From Salminus brasiliensis (taxonomy: Eukaryota > Chordata > Actinopteri > Characiformes > Bryconidae), in contig NC_132891.1 of assembly GCF_030463535.1 (NCBI RefSeq), positions 6,057,318 to 6,121,317 on the forward strand: a stretch of DNA of 64,000 nt, read 5' to 3'. Under the pieces are notes generated by a model that was not told where the DNA came from, did not search any database, and was given only the letters and a program-made list of their open reading frames with translations. This document shows, one piece after another, positions 1 to 10,035 of the stretch. Every line of letters starts with the position of its first letter. The first letter of the stretch is position 1. The position numbers and the translations under genes were made by a program.

Positions 1-402
1 GAAAAAACAAGACTGTAAATGCTTTTTTGTGTTTATAAATACATAAATAAATATACTTAGCGTATGTATGTTGTTGTTTTAACAGACAAAATAAACCTCC
101 CCCCAAAAAACATGGAGAAAATGCGAATGTAGCAGTTGCTCTTTGTTTGAGTTATTCATTTAACACGACTGAACCAACAGAATTGCTTCAGTGATTTGGA
201 CTGAATGGTTTTACAGTCGCTGCTGTTAAAGGATGGTTTGTTAGGTGGGTCGTAAATTGATGATTTAGGAGACTCGTTTCTTTTGCTTCTCAGCAGCGCA
301 TGAAGACACATAAGCTTAAAACCCCGGAGCCGATTATAAGCTGTAGAGCAACAACCTGGAACCCAACAGCTCCCCTCAGCGGAGACCTGCAGTGAAGCTC
401 AG

Positions 403-414
403 TCTGTCTTTACC
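403..414 (-). terminator. U1 3' box (copy 1)
   Basis: On the minus strand this reads GGTAAAGACAGA and begins 9 nt past the U1 3' end. The AAAGACAGA core fits the vertebrate snRNA 3' box (GTTT N0-3 AAARNNAGA), which directs Integrator-dependent 3' end formation. It is conserved in all three copies. Confidence 0.75.
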
Positions 415-422
415 GTGTAAAT

Positions 423-586
423 CAGGGGAGAGCGCGAACGCAGTCCCCCACTACCATAAATTATGCAGTCGAGATTCCCACATTTGGGGAATTCGCAGGG
501 GTCAGCACAGCCGGAGTGCAATGGCTGAGCCTCACCCTGGGTGAACCACCTTCTTGATCATGGTATCTCCCCTGCCAGGTAAGTAT
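423..586 (-). ncRNA. U1 spliceosomal snRNA (copy 1)
   Basis: U1 snRNA recognises 5' splice sites as part of the U1 snRNP. The minus strand begins ATACTTACCTGGCAGGGGAG, the U1 5' end with the splice-site-pairing ACUUACCU. It then has the stem-loop I U1-70K loop (GATCAAGAAG, fitting GAUCANGAAG), a stem-loop II region with TTGCACTCC, an Sm site AATTTATGG, and the 3' stem-loop ending CTCTCCCCTG. The length is 164 nt, the normal size. A PSE, a distal element and a 3' box lie at the expected distances, so the gene looks functional. It appears identical to copies 2 and 3. Confidence 0.96.
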
Positions 587-630
587 GAGTTGTACAGAGT
601 CGATACAGACGAGTCACTCCGTCCTCTCTG

Positions 631-647
631 TTTCACGTCAATGGTGA
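631..647 (-). promoter_or_regulatory. U1 proximal sequence element (copy 1)
   Basis: The minus strand reads TCACCATTGACGTGAAA, 45-61 bp upstream of the U1 start. This is the place and form of the vertebrate PSE bound by SNAPc. No TATA box follows near -25, as expected for a Pol II snRNA gene. Confidence 0.75.
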
Positions 648-660
648 AGGCCAGCCACCC

Positions 661-661
<1 letters not shown>

Positions 662-706
<45 letters not shown>
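662..706. repeat. CA microsatellite between PSE and distal element (copy 1)
   Basis: A pure CA/AC run of about 45 bp begins some 15 bp upstream of the PSE. The same run is about 77 bp in copy 2 and 81 bp in copy 3. Confidence 0.95.
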
Positions 707-708
<2 letters not shown>

Positions 709-795
709 ATCTAATAAACACACAATAAAATCCATCAACATTCAACTTCAGAAGATTTCGCTGCTTTATAAACATTTAAAAACAGATATCGATGC

Positions 796-844
796 TTCCC
801 ATCAGCCTTTGCGCCATTCATATACATATAACCAGACCGCCCAC
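796..844 (-). promoter_or_regulatory. U1 distal element: ZNF143/Staf-like and GC box (copy 1)
   Basis: At 796-813 the sequence TTCCCATCAGCCTTTGCG fits the ZNF143/Staf (SPH) consensus at about 16 of 18 positions, 210-227 bp upstream of the U1 start, where vertebrate snRNA distal elements lie. CCGCCCAC at 837-844 is a GC box. I see no perfect octamer here. A second ZNF143-like stretch (AACTACACATCCCAC from 1064) and a CCAAT lie further out. Confidence 0.55.
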
Positions 845-1181
845 TTTCTTAGAGGTCCTGATTCCGGAAGTAAGGGTCCTGTTCATTTTCTCCAGACGTT
901 TCAAAAAGTCATTTAAGAAAGAGTGTGAAATCCTCTGGCGAATCAAACGAAAACGATAACAATCAAAACACTACATAAAACATTTCAGAGCAAGAAATGA
1001 TGTGGAAAACGAACAAAATGACAATAAAAATGTATTTTACTCATAGGTTGCCGAGAACGATTAAACTACACATCCCACAAAGCACCGCGAGTGGTTTCAA
1101 CCAATCACATTCCTTACATTTCCTTTTGCATTTGCAATCGCGTCTTTTCTCTGTAATGTTTTGCAAAAATAAATAAATAAA

Positions 1182-1841
1182 TGTTGCCCGGGAAAGTACA
1201 CGCGGAACGACAACTTAAATTTTTGGGTCCATTTATTACAATACTAAATTTCAAATACACATCCGAGTAAACTTATGCATGTACATCACACAAAAAAGGA
1301 AAATAAAACACAGATATATACAAATAATACGGTAGTGGTCTGTGTGATAAGATAAACACAACATTAAAATGACACCACTTTCACTTAAAACATCAATAAA
1401 CCAGATTTTACTGAAACTCGAACATGAATACTCACTCTGTGTGTAAAAGATCTGTACACACACACCTAAATCACAGAACTCATCTCCTCCTCTCACATTA
1501 GCTGTATGAACACAGAGGAAATATTTGGCATACAAACTATAACAAACTGGTGATAAACACTCTACTCATCAATTGTATTTTAGAATTTTTCTTCTAAAAT
1601 GACCAACTGACCTGTTTAATGGCTGATAAAACTCATCATACACACTGCCTAACCCAGCTATCTCTCTCTGCTAGCAAGCACATAGCACACTACAGCGAAT
1701 ATTCTTCTTCTGTGCTGAAAGCATTCACTCTTACTGGGCTCTGGGCAACTACCCCAGGTGACCAACAAAGGGATATACCCCTATTGTAGCTCTATTAAAG
1801 CAAACCAAATCTAATAGGGTGTATTTATTCACCTGGCTACA
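1182..1841 (-). repeat. 3' LTR of the Ty3/gypsy element
   Basis: 660 bp running TGTTGCCCGG...GGCTACA on the plus strand. It matches 7546-8205 with no difference that I could see. It is the 3' LTR because the coding strand is minus. A 94-codon open frame inside it (1251-1535) recurs in the other LTR and is not a recognisable gene. Confidence 0.95.
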
Positions 1842-1853
1842 TTTCTCCCCTGC
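1842..1853 (-). other. Polypurine tract
   Basis: The minus strand reads GCAGGGGAGAAA directly next to the 3' LTR. This is the expected primer site for plus-strand DNA synthesis. Confidence 0.85.
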
Positions 1854-1873
1854 GAAGGAGTAAGCGCCCTCGT

Positions 1874-2818
1874 TTACTCATTTCCTCCAAATGTACTCTT
1901 AACCTCTTTGATAGCTTCCTGGAATAGAACTCTACTTAAACTAGCCAGAATCTGTGTAACTGCTGCGGAGGTATCTACCACTGACTTAGGCTCATGGTGG
2001 AGGTTTGAATGTTGTCCTGCATTCACTCTTTTACTTCTGCAAGGTGCAGCTACAGGAACATCCAAAACAGGTTTTGGGGTCTCAGCCTCCGGCATCACAA
2101 TCTCCATCTCATCATCAGAGATCCCTACTGTTTCTGAACTCCCCTTACTTAAATCAGGCTCAGAACTCTGCACTCTTGTTCCAGGATCATCTACCAATTG
2201 TTCTTCTTCTGGATACGCATTTCCAATGGCTTGACTTGGCCTCAACTCCTGAGGCATGCTTTCCATGAAGACAACACCATTTTCCGAATCCTCTGAATCT
2301 GATTCGGATTCCAGGGATTGGTGAAACTGAGCCTGTGGAGTCTTAAATCCACGTCGAGGTAGTGGAACGGGAGGATTTGTACATTGTCTAATGTCAACTC
2401 TGTTCACTCTCCTTGTTGGGCCTCCTTCCACCGGCTCCACTGTGTAAGTAGTTCCCACTCTATCCACCACTCTGTAGACAGTAGACTTCCAAGCGTCCTG
2501 TATTTTGTTACGTCCCAATGGCCTGTTCCTAAGGAATACCAACACACCTGTTTCAATTTCAGGACAATAGACTTTGTTTTTCTGCAAGGCAATTCGCTCA
2601 GCGGCCTTCATCTCTGAGTACTGTTTTGCTCTAGCATGGGCTTCACTCAAGCGCCTCTGGTGTACAGCTAACCAGTCGGTTTTCTTGTCACTAGGTTGTT
2701 CCCGTCCTAGAAGAGCATCCACGGGCAAGTGAGGCTCAACACCAAACAAAAGGAAATATGGAGAATAACCTGTGGTTGAATGGGGCGTCACATTATAGGC
2801 ATACACCAGTTCAGGCAA
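1874..2818 (-). pseudogene. pol: integrase C-terminal part after an in-frame stop
   Basis: This continues the same frame as the integrase core just upstream, separated from it only by a TAG at 2822-2824. It begins with the end of the catalytic core (a YAYNVTPHSTTG stretch), then a GPY/F-like region (around KIQDAWKSTVYRVVDR) and an acidic, Ser/Glu-rich tail without a visible chromodomain. The TAG cuts the polyprotein here unless it is read through. The first codon of the open stretch is TTG, so it is unlikely to be translated on its own. Confidence 0.85.
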
Positions 2819-2821
2819 AGA

Positions 2822-3421
2822 CTATCTACGCCATCTACGCTTCTTTTCAGGTGACAGGGAGCGCAACAGGTCATGTAATGTCCTGTTAAAACGCTCACAC
2901 TGGGCGTTGCCAGTAGGATGGTGTGGGGTAGTTCGGCTTTTCTTCACACCGTACAGTTTACACAGCTCAGATATAACTTCACTTTCAAAGTTACGGCCCT
3001 GATCCGAGTGTAGCCTTTCAGGAACACCATACTTCAGGAACCATTCCTTCAAAAGTACTTTTGCCGTGGTATCTGCCTTTTGATCCCGCGTCGCAAACGC
3101 CTGCGTGAATTTTGTGAACACATCCGTGACCACTAACACATTCTCTCGACCATCTGTAGAAGGCTCCAATACTGTAAAATCTACAGCAATAACTTCCAGT
3201 GGCCTAGAAGCACAGAAAGACTTCATGGGTGGGCGAACTTTAGGCTGTGGCATCTTTGTCAACACACAACGCTGACATCCTTTAATCCATCTTGCCACAT
3301 CTTCATGCATGCCTATCCAAAAGCATCTGCTTCGCAACAACTGTAGGGTACGTTCAATGCCCTGATGCCCCATAGAGTCGTGAACATACTCCAACACCTT
3401 CTCTCTCAGGCTACTGGGCAA
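2822..3421 (-). pseudogene. pol: integrase core, out of frame with RT and ending in TAG
   Basis: Integrase inserts the cDNA into the genome. The stretch shows the H-H-C-C zinc module (HDSMGHQG, then CQRC) followed by a catalytic DDE core: D in IAVDFTV, D in HSDQGRNF and E in CERFNRT. It is in a different frame from the protease-RT-RNase H segment. Integrase-type coding similarity continues up to about 3580, so a single indel near 3575-3585 is the likely cause. A TAG at 2822-2824 then interrupts the core. With two lesions, this copy should not make a full integrase. Confidence 0.9.
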
Positions 3422-3507
3422 AAGCAGCTGAAAACATTCCCCAAGTCGCTCATCATCAATGACCCGATACAGTAACCCTTTCAGTTCCCGGATACTGTCC
3501 CAGTGTT

Positions 3508-6183
3508 TTAACAGTGAAAGGACGGGTTTTGGAAGCTCTTTACGTTCTCTCCCATTAGGTTTTTCATTCCGTTCCCACGAAAAGCACTCAGCACAGGGTC
3601 CTGTTGCTGGAATACATGAATGTCCTCCTTAGAATAACCAGGGAAAGTTGGGGTGTTGCCCTGATCTTGACCAACAACACGTTCATCAGCTTCAAGTGCC
3701 CTCATCTGGCGAACTTTACAACTTTGAATCCCTGCTGTTATCAGTGCTGGGTCAAGAGCCGTACCTTGATTAATCAGACTGCATACTGCCACACAACCAT
3801 CAAATTCGGCATCATCTGAGACAGGCTCTGGCTCCCCTGCGAAAGACTGCCTAGAGAGTGCATCAGCAGCCGTGTTGCTCCGGCCTGGCCGATACTGCAC
3901 ATCAAAATCAAAAGCTGATAGCTGAGCAATCCATCTCTGCTCGATTGCCCCAAACTTTCCTGTTTTCAGGTGGCACAATGGGTTATTGTCCGTGAGTACA
4001 GTGAATTTGGAACCCAATAAGTAACCACGAAACTTTTCTGTTACCGCCCATTTGAGTGCAAGCAATTCCAGTTTGGTGCTACTATAATTACTGTCGTTCT
4101 TCTCCGCATTTCTCAATCGTCGGCTTGCATAGGCAATTACCCTTCTCTCCTCACCTTGTTGCTGGTACAGCACAGCTCCAAGCCCATGACTGCTAGCATC
4201 AGTCTCTACTATGAATGGCTGTGTAAAATCAGCAAACCCTAGGATAGGTGCACTCACCAGCTTTTCTTTAAGCAAATCAAAGGCGGCTTGACACTCTTCG
4301 GTCCACAACTGTTTTAGCAGTTGATTGGTTTTACTAGGACTTCCAACATTGAGGCATAAATGTACTACCTCATGTAGAGGACCAGCTATTTTCGAAAAAC
4401 CTTGGATAAAACGCCTGTAATAACTACAGAACCCAAGGAATGATCGCAGATCCTTCAAGGTAGATGGAATTGGCCATTGCTCTACTGCTGCCACTTTTTC
4501 TGGGTCTGTGCCTATACCTTGGGCGGATATCTGGTGCCCCAGAAACTTCACCTTTGATTGGAGGAAGTGACATTTCTCCAACTTGATTTTAAGGCCTGTC
4601 TCTTTCAGACGCTTAAAAACAGCTTCAAGCCTGTTGAGGTGCTCACCAAATGTTTTTGAATACACCAAAATGTCATCCAAGTACACAAGCATAATCTGGA
4701 AGACCAAATCATTCATTGTGGCCTGCATCAGCCTTTGAAACGTTGCAGGTCCATTGCAAACCCCAAACGGCATACGAATAAATTCATATAATCCAAATGG
4801 CGTTGAAAAAGCAGTCTTGTGTCTGTCGCCTTCCTCCACTGCTACCTGATGATAGCCACTTGCTAGGTCCAGAGTTGAAAAATACTGCGCTCCCCGCAGG
4901 GCATCAAAACTTTCATCGATGCGTGGCAGAGGGAAAGCATCTCTTTTGGTCTTATGATTTAACTTCCGGTAGTCTACACACAGCCTTATACTACCATCTG
5001 TTTTCCGTACCAGCACTATAGGGGATGCATAGGCACTGCTGCTCTCTTGTATGACACCTTTCCTTAGCAGTTTAGAAATGTGCTCTTGCACTTCACGGTA
5101 CTGGTTGGGCGGAATCCGGCGGTATGGCTGTGTAACTGGCTCATCGTCAACTAGATGTATTTCATGCTTAACCTTCTCAGTGTAGCCAAGGTCCTCATCT
5201 TCTACTGCAAAAACATCAGAGTACTTAGCCAGTAATGCTTGCAACTGGGACTGTTGGCTAGCATTGCCACCAATGTCAAGCTTGTCCAGAATTGACTGCA
5301 TTTCACCATCATTAGGCCCATCACCAACATCAAGCATGATCTGTTCAATATCAGCTGAAATCCTTTGAAACTTCACTGCACACTGTGGTTCATTACCCAT
5401 GCATTCTACTCGTGACAAAATACCCAATCTTTTCCGAGGGGGAAGCCAAACATCCTCCGAAGAAAGATTTAATATCTGTACTGGAAATGTGCAACCACTA
5501 GAACCAACTAGTGTGGGAATGACTATCAGGCCTCCTGGTAGTTGCAGGTTAAGGGGTTCGAGCAGCATTGGTTGATTGTTACTTGCACTTTTTGATGCTC
5601 TCTTTGCTATGATGGTCACCAGAGATTCTGCTGGAATGTGCTCAGTATCTTTCCCGGCTACACGAGCTACCTCTTTCCTACTGAACTCGCACTTCTGCAT
5701 TTTCTGAAAAACATTCCTCCAGTTTGAATCCAGTTTTCCCCCTAGGGTGGTATCAAACTCCGCATACACAAGTTGTCTGCAATGGCTGATAATGTTCATC
5801 CCAATGATACATTGAACTGACTGTTCAGCATTCTGAGGATCTTTGACTACCAAAAACCCACAATCGGGCATCCTTAGACCCATGGCCCTAACCTCCAACT
5901 CAAGATATCCAAGGTATGGTATCTCTAAACCGTTAGCTGCCGTCAACTTAAGCCAGCCAGTAGTGAGCAACATATCATTATCTTCCCCAGACAGATGATT
6001 CCTAAAGAACTGTTCAGTAATAGTACTCACTTGGCTACCTGTATCCAATAAGCATGGAGTTTTCACCCCACCAACCTCAAGCTCAACCACTGGACAGGTT
6101 CCAATGGCATGCTGTATTAAACGATCATGAGGAGGGTGTACATTATCTGAGTCTTTAGGGCCCCCCCAGATTGCCCGACTCAC
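3508..6183 (-). CDS. pol: protease, reverse transcriptase, RNase H (truncated by frameshift)
   Basis: Polyprotein segment that copies the element RNA into DNA. The protease motif LLDTGS lies near residues 45-50. RT runs about 350-560, with the fingers motif [24 protein letters not shown] and the catalytic YLDD at 501-504. RNase H runs about 655-780, with TDAS (D662), E706 and TDNN (D732). The open frame begins with GTG and overlaps the gag stop in the -1 frame, so expression by -1 frameshifting as Gag-Pol is likely. The protein then leaves frame around 3575-3585, and the last 20-odd residues before the stop are out-of-frame sequence. RT and RNase H look complete; integrase is cut off. Confidence 0.93.
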   Translation of the reverse strand: MSRAIWGGPKDSDNVHPPHDRLIQHAIGTCPVVELEVGGVKTPCLLDTGSQVSTITEQFFRNHLSGEDNDMLLTTGWLKLTAANGLEIPYLGYLELEVRAMGLRMPDCGFLVVKDPQNAEQSVQCIIGMNIISHCRQLVYAEFDTTLGGKLDSNWRNVFQKMQKCEFSRKEVARVAGKDTEHIPAESLVTIIAKRASKSASNNQPMLLEPLNLQLPGGLIVIPTLVGSSGCTFPVQILNLSSEDVWLPPRKRLGILSRVECMGNEPQCAVKFQRISADIEQIMLDVGDGPNDGEMQSILDKLDIGGNASQQSQLQALLAKYSDVFAVEDEDLGYTEKVKHEIHLVDDEPVTQPYRRIPPNQYREVQEHISKLLRKGVIQESSSAYASPIVLVRKTDGSIRLCVDYRKLNHKTKRDAFPLPRIDESFDALRGAQYFSTLDLASGYHQVAVEEGDRHKTAFSTPFGLYEFIRMPFGVCNGPATFQRLMQATMNDLVFQIMLVYLDDILVYSKTFGEHLNRLEAVFKRLKETGLKIKLEKCHFLQSKVKFLGHQISAQGIGTDPEKVAAVEQWPIPSTLKDLRSFLGFCSYYRRFIQGFSKIAGPLHEVVHLCLNVGSPSKTNQLLKQLWTEECQAAFDLLKEKLVSAPILGFADFTQPFIVETDASSHGLGAVLYQQQGEERRVIAYASRRLRNAEKNDSNYSSTKLELLALKWAVTEKFRGYLLGSKFTVLTDNNPLCHLKTGKFGAIEQRWIAQLSAFDFDVQYRPGRSNTAADALSRQSFAGEPEPVSDDAEFDGCVAVCSLINQGTALDPALITAGIQSCKVRQMRALEADERVVGQDQGNTPTFPGYSKEDIHVFQQQDPVLSAFRGNGMKNLMGENVKSFQNPSFHC

Positions 6184-7223
6184 AACAACTGGGGGCTCTC
6201 GTTTCCCTGAGAGCTAGTAGAGGGGGGTGCCATCCTTCTGGAACCTGGTCTTTGTGGACAGTATTTGGAAATATGGCCAGGAGTCTCACACTTGAAACAG
6301 ATTGGTTTTCCATCTTCTGTGTACCTTGGTTTCACCCTAGGCCTGCTGACAGTACTACTTGCACTACCCCTGTGTACTGTAAGATCCTTCACTGCTTGGG
6401 TCAATTCACTTATGGCATTGCTTTGCTGTACTACCACTTTAACCACGTCTTCTAGGGTAACTGATGGGGGTTCATGCACCTGAAGAGCTGAACACTGTAC
6501 CAGACCACTACCACTACCTTTTGGTCTAACTGCCTTGGCCTTTGCAGAAGATTCTTCTAGAAACCACAACTGAGCCTCCTCTCTCACATCTATCATAGAT
6601 GAATCAGGGTGATTTCTAACATATTTTCGGAACTCCCTCCTAAGAGAAGAATCCCTGACCCCTTCTATGAATCGGTCCCTCAGCACTAATCTCTCATTAA
6701 TCATGAAATCAGGAGAACATTTCACTAACAAGCTAAGAGCTTGGGCCAAAGCATGTGAAAACTCTCTTATATCTTCCCCATCCTGCTGTCTACGGCTGTA
6801 GAAGCTATGCAACAACTGAGGTGTACTGCGTTTGTCACGAAAGGCATCTCTGAGGTAGGTGAACAAATCACTAGCATTGCTAATGTCAGAATCACCGCGC
6901 ATGCGTGCCTCCTCTAGAGCCGGGCCTCTTAACAGTGACATTACAAAATCATATTGGTCATGATCAGACAAATTTCTAGCACGTAGTACACGTTCAACTT
7001 CTTCAATGAAGTCATCAATATGCCTGCCATCTTTATCAAACTCACCACTGAAAGGAACAATGTGTCTTTCCCTTGGAACATAAACATAGGATCTGTTACT
7101 GAGGGTAGCTATAGTTGCCATAGCTTCCTCATGCTTAGCATGCAACTCTCTGATCTGTTCATGCAAGTCTGGTTCTGGCTCTTGCACATGTGGTCCTGGT
7201 TGTTCGTCACTTGACTGAGACAT
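6180..7223 (-). CDS. gag: capsid/nucleocapsid protein
   Basis: 347 codons from an ATG, open to a TGA that overlaps pol. A coiled N-terminal stretch (about 20-45) is followed by a Ty3/PNMA-type retrotransposon gag capsid region (about 50-225) and a CCHC zinc knuckle at 309-322 (C309, C312, H317, C322) that binds RNA. Gag forms the particle packaging the element RNA. The frame is intact. The pol frame begins on the last codons in the -1 register, giving the classic gag-pol overlap. Confidence 0.93.
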   Translation of the reverse strand: MSQSSDEQPGPHVQEPEPDLHEQIRELHAKHEEAMATIATLSNRSYVYVPRERHIVPFSGEFDKDGRHIDDFIEEVERVLRARNLSDHDQYDFVMSLLRGPALEEARMRGDSDISNASDLFTYLRDAFRDKRSTPQLLHSFYSRRQQDGEDIREFSHALAQALSLLVKCSPDFMINERLVLRDRFIEGVRDSSLRREFRKYVRNHPDSSMIDVREEAQLWFLEESSAKAKAVRPKGSGSGLVQCSALQVHEPPSVTLEDVVKVVVQQSNAISELTQAVKDLTVHRGSASSTVSRPRVKPRYTEDGKPICFKCETPGHISKYCPQRPGSRRMAPPSTSSQGNESPQLL

Positions 7224-7523
7224 AGTAACGCTACAGTCTTTTCAGTCCCTACCACAACCCTGGCAAAGGATGAGGTTTCTCTTCCACCAACAGCAGCTGA
7301 CACCACGACTTCACTGGAACAATGTCTTTGTTGCAGTCTCTCCGCGTCGCCCTCTGGAGCGCTGATGTTGACCGGAAGTGCCACCACCACAACTGCTGAG
7401 CATCCGATTGTCCTCCAGGCCTCACGGTTCCTCCACCCTGTTCTTCACCACTACCGTATTATGTTCAGACTTGTATGATGCATACACATAAAAACCCTAA
7501 CATTTCCTTAGTAATTAAACGGG

Positions 7524-7540
7524 CCCCACTCCTGGTACCA
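7524..7540 (-). other. Primer binding site, tRNA-Leu type
   Basis: The minus strand reads TGGTACCAGGAGTGGGG, 5 nt inside the 5' LTR. The plus-strand complement matches the 3' end of vertebrate tRNA-Leu (acceptor TCCTGGTA plus CCA, from memory). This is the primer site for minus-strand cDNA. Confidence 0.8.
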
Positions 7541-7545
7541 AAAAT

Positions 7546-8205
7546 TGTTGCCCGGGAAAGTACACGCGGAACGACAACTTAAATTTTTGGGTCCATTTAT
7601 TACAATACTAAATTTCAAATACACATCCGAGTAAACTTATGCATGTACATCACACAAAAAAGGAAAATAAAACACAGATATATACAAATAATACGGTAGT
7701 GGTCTGTGTGATAAGATAAACACAACATTAAAATGACACCACTTTCACTTAAAACATCAATAAACCAGATTTTACTGAAACTCGAACATGAATACTCACT
7801 CTGTGTGTAAAAGATCTGTACACACACACCTAAATCACAGAACTCATCTCCTCCTCTCACATTAGCTGTATGAACACAGAGGAAATATTTGGCATACAAA
7901 CTATAACAAACTGGTGATAAACACTCTACTCATCAATTGTATTTTAGAATTTTTCTTCTAAAATGACCAACTGACCTGTTTAATGGCTGATAAAACTCAT
8001 CATACACACTGCCTAACCCAGCTATCTCTCTCTGCTAGCAAGCACATAGCACACTACAGCGAATATTCTTCTTCTGTGCTGAAAGCATTCACTCTTACTG
8101 GGCTCTGGGCAACTACCCCAGGTGACCAACAAAGGGATATACCCCTATTGTAGCTCTATTAAAGCAAACCAAATCTAATAGGGTGTATTTATTCACCTGG
8201 CTACA
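7546..8205 (-). repeat. 5' LTR of the Ty3/gypsy element
   Basis: 660 bp, apparently identical to 1182-1841. It is the 5' LTR for the minus-strand element and so contains its promoter. After it, the U1-array sequence resumes at the AAAT microsatellite. Confidence 0.95.
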
Positions 8206-8760
8206 TAAATAAATAAACAAATAAATAAAAATCACACACACACACAGCTGTGTGTCAGAAGGGGGGGGGGGACAGTAAAAGTGTAGTCCATGTAGTCCAT
8301 CCTGTCATTCTACAGTTTTATTAAATACGAACATTGTGCATTTACTCACTAATCCAGCTGTTTATGTTCCTGAACACTTCATAATAATAAGCACCAGCAG
8401 ACAGTCTCCTTGAAGGTATATATATATATATATACGTAGATACAGACACACATACACACACTATTAAAAATAACCTGTCAGTAGGAGTCAGTATTTATTT
8501 AATAGAAGCTGCCAGTTTGGGAAAAGTCTGTTACAGCATGTCAGTGTAGATCAACACTACAACTAACAATCATAATAGTTACTCTCACTTTATTATTTAA
8601 TATACTATACTATACTATACTATACTATACTATACTATACTATACTATACTATACTATACAATGCCACAATGCTAAACCCTGAAACGTAAGTGATACAAA
8701 TGAGCAGTTCTAATATCATTGCTAAGATTTAACATGCAATAATAATATGATTCAAATACA

Positions 8761-9079
8761 CAGAAATCAGAGTGATTTAAATGGATATGGTGAAGTTTTT
8801 TTATTGCAGCAAGAAGAAAAGCTGCTCCTTCACAGTCTAAAAGTACACGGATTGTGTGTGAAAGTGAGAAAGCTTTTTCACCCTCTCATTCTCTCACTGA
8901 ATTATTATGGATTATTGTTAATGAATAAGTTATTTTTACTCCATATTACTTGTTTTTAGAAGTTGTTAAAAACTTACACTGCTAACTCAACATTACTGCT
9001 TATGTACAGAAGGAGCAGCTTTTTGGTGCTGCAATAAAGAAGAAAAACTTTAGCACATCCATTAAATCACTGATTTCTG
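8761..9079. repeat. Foldback (MITE-like) element in U1 unit 1
   Basis: Imperfect inverted arms of about 70 bp at 8761-8830 (CAGAAATCAG...GCTGCTCCTT) and 9010-9079 (its reverse complement with a few changes), around an AT-rich core of about 180 bp. It has no transposase and is present once per unit. It could be a MITE fixed before the array expanded. Confidence 0.7.
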
Positions 9080-9594
9080 ATTTTAAGTGTAATTTTATAT
9101 TGTAGTAAAAACCTCTCTTAAATAAATACTGACACCTACTGGTAGTTTTTAGTCCATCTTACCTTTGTTCTCAGTATCTCTATTATTCAAAGAAAAAAAA
9201 AGACTGTAAATGCTTTTTGTGTGTTTATAAATACATAAATAAATATACTTAGCGTATGTATGTTGTTGTTTTAACAGACAAAATAAACCTCCCCCCAAAA
9301 AACATGGAGAAAATGCGAATGTAGCAGTTGCTCTTTGTTTGAGTTATTCATTTAACACGACTGAACCAACAGAATTGCTTCAGTGATTTGGACTGAATGG
9401 TTTTACAGTCGCTGCTGTTAAAGGATGGTTTGTTAGGTGGGTCGTAAATTGATGATTTAGGAGACTCGTTTCTTTTGCTTCTCAGCAGCGCATGAAGACA
9501 CATAAGCTTAAAACCCCGGAGCCGATTATAAGCTGTAGAGCAACAACCTGGAACCCAACAGCTCTCCTCAGCGGAGACCTGCAGTGAAGCTCAG

Positions 9595-9606
9595 TCTGTC
9601 TTTACC
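9595..9606 (-). terminator. U1 3' box (copy 2)
   Basis: Same AAAGACAGA core and spacing as in copy 1. Confidence 0.75.
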
Positions 9607-9614
9607 GTGTAAAT

Positions 9615-9778
9615 CAGGGGAGAGCGCGAACGCAGTCCCCCACTACCATAAATTATGCAGTCGAGATTCCCACATTTGGGGAATTCGCAGGGGTCAGCAC
9701 AGCCGGAGTGCAATGGCTGAGCCTCACCCTGGGTGAACCACCTTCTTGATCATGGTATCTCCCCTGCCAGGTAAGTAT
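9615..9778 (-). ncRNA. U1 spliceosomal snRNA (copy 2)
   Basis: 164-nt U1 gene that looks identical to copy 1: ATACTTACCTGG 5' end, U1-70K loop GATCAAGAAG, Sm site AATTTATGG and 3' stem-loop. PSE, distal element and 3' box are conserved, so I expect it to be transcribed. Confidence 0.96.
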
Positions 9779-9822
9779 GAGTTGTACAGAGTCGATACAG
9801 ACGAGTCACTCCGTCCTCTCTG

Positions 9823-9839
9823 TTTCACGTCAATGGTGA
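9823..9839 (-). promoter_or_regulatory. U1 proximal sequence element (copy 2)
   Basis: TCACCATTGACGTGAAA on the minus strand, 45-61 bp upstream of U1 copy 2, the same as copy 1. Confidence 0.75.
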
Positions 9840-9852
9840 AGGCCAGCCACCC

Positions 9853-9853
<1 letters not shown>

Positions 9854-9930
<77 letters not shown>
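9854..9930. repeat. CA microsatellite between PSE and distal element (copy 2)
   Basis: About 77 bp of uninterrupted CA, longer than in copy 1. Confidence 0.95.
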
Positions 9931-9932
<2 letters not shown>

Positions 9933-10017
9933 ATCTAATAAACACAATAAAATCCATCAACATTCAACTTCAGAAGATTTCGCTGCTTTATAAACATTTA
10001 AAAACAGATATCGATGC

Positions 10018-10035
10018 TTCCCATCAGCCTTTGCG
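10018..10035 (-). promoter_or_regulatory. U1 distal element, ZNF143/Staf-like (copy 2)
   Basis: TTCCCATCAGCCTTTGCG, now about 240 bp upstream of the U1 start because the CA run between is longer. A GC box follows. Confidence 0.5.

Larger units (their letters stand above)
1182..8205 (-). mobile_element. Ty3/gypsy LTR retrotransposon inserted in U1 unit 1
   Basis: A complete Metaviridae-type element, transcribed on the minus strand. It has two 660-bp LTRs, a tRNA-Leu-type primer binding site, gag, pol in the order protease, RT, RNase H, integrase (the Ty3/gypsy order), and a polypurine tract. The insertion sits in an AAAT-rich microsatellite; flanking TAAA (1178-1181 and 8206-8209) is a plausible 4-bp target duplication, though ambiguous in this repeat. 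The flanks correspond to continuous sequence in units 2 and 3, an empty-site comparison inside the window. The LTRs look identical, so the insertion is young, yet pol carries a frameshift and a stop. Confidence 0.95.
11..9201. repeat. U1 array unit 1, interrupted by a retrotransposon
   Basis: First copy of a tandem unit that starts at GACTGTAAATGC and recurs at 9202, 11508 and 13802. Without the 7.0-kb LTR element inside it, this unit is about 2.16 kb, shorter than the next two because about 105 bp present near 10526-10640 is absent here (the join is near 8300) and its CA runs are shorter. It carries one U1 gene, AT/CA microsatellites, a TATAC pentanucleotide run (8601-8660) and a foldback element. 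Outside the indels it is nearly identical to units 2 and 3, which implies recent amplification or homogenisation. Confidence 0.9.

Noticed and set aside
1251-1535. A 94-codon open frame in the LTR, with a copy at 7615-7899
   Set aside because: Identical because the LTRs are identical; it is not a known LTR-encoded protein.
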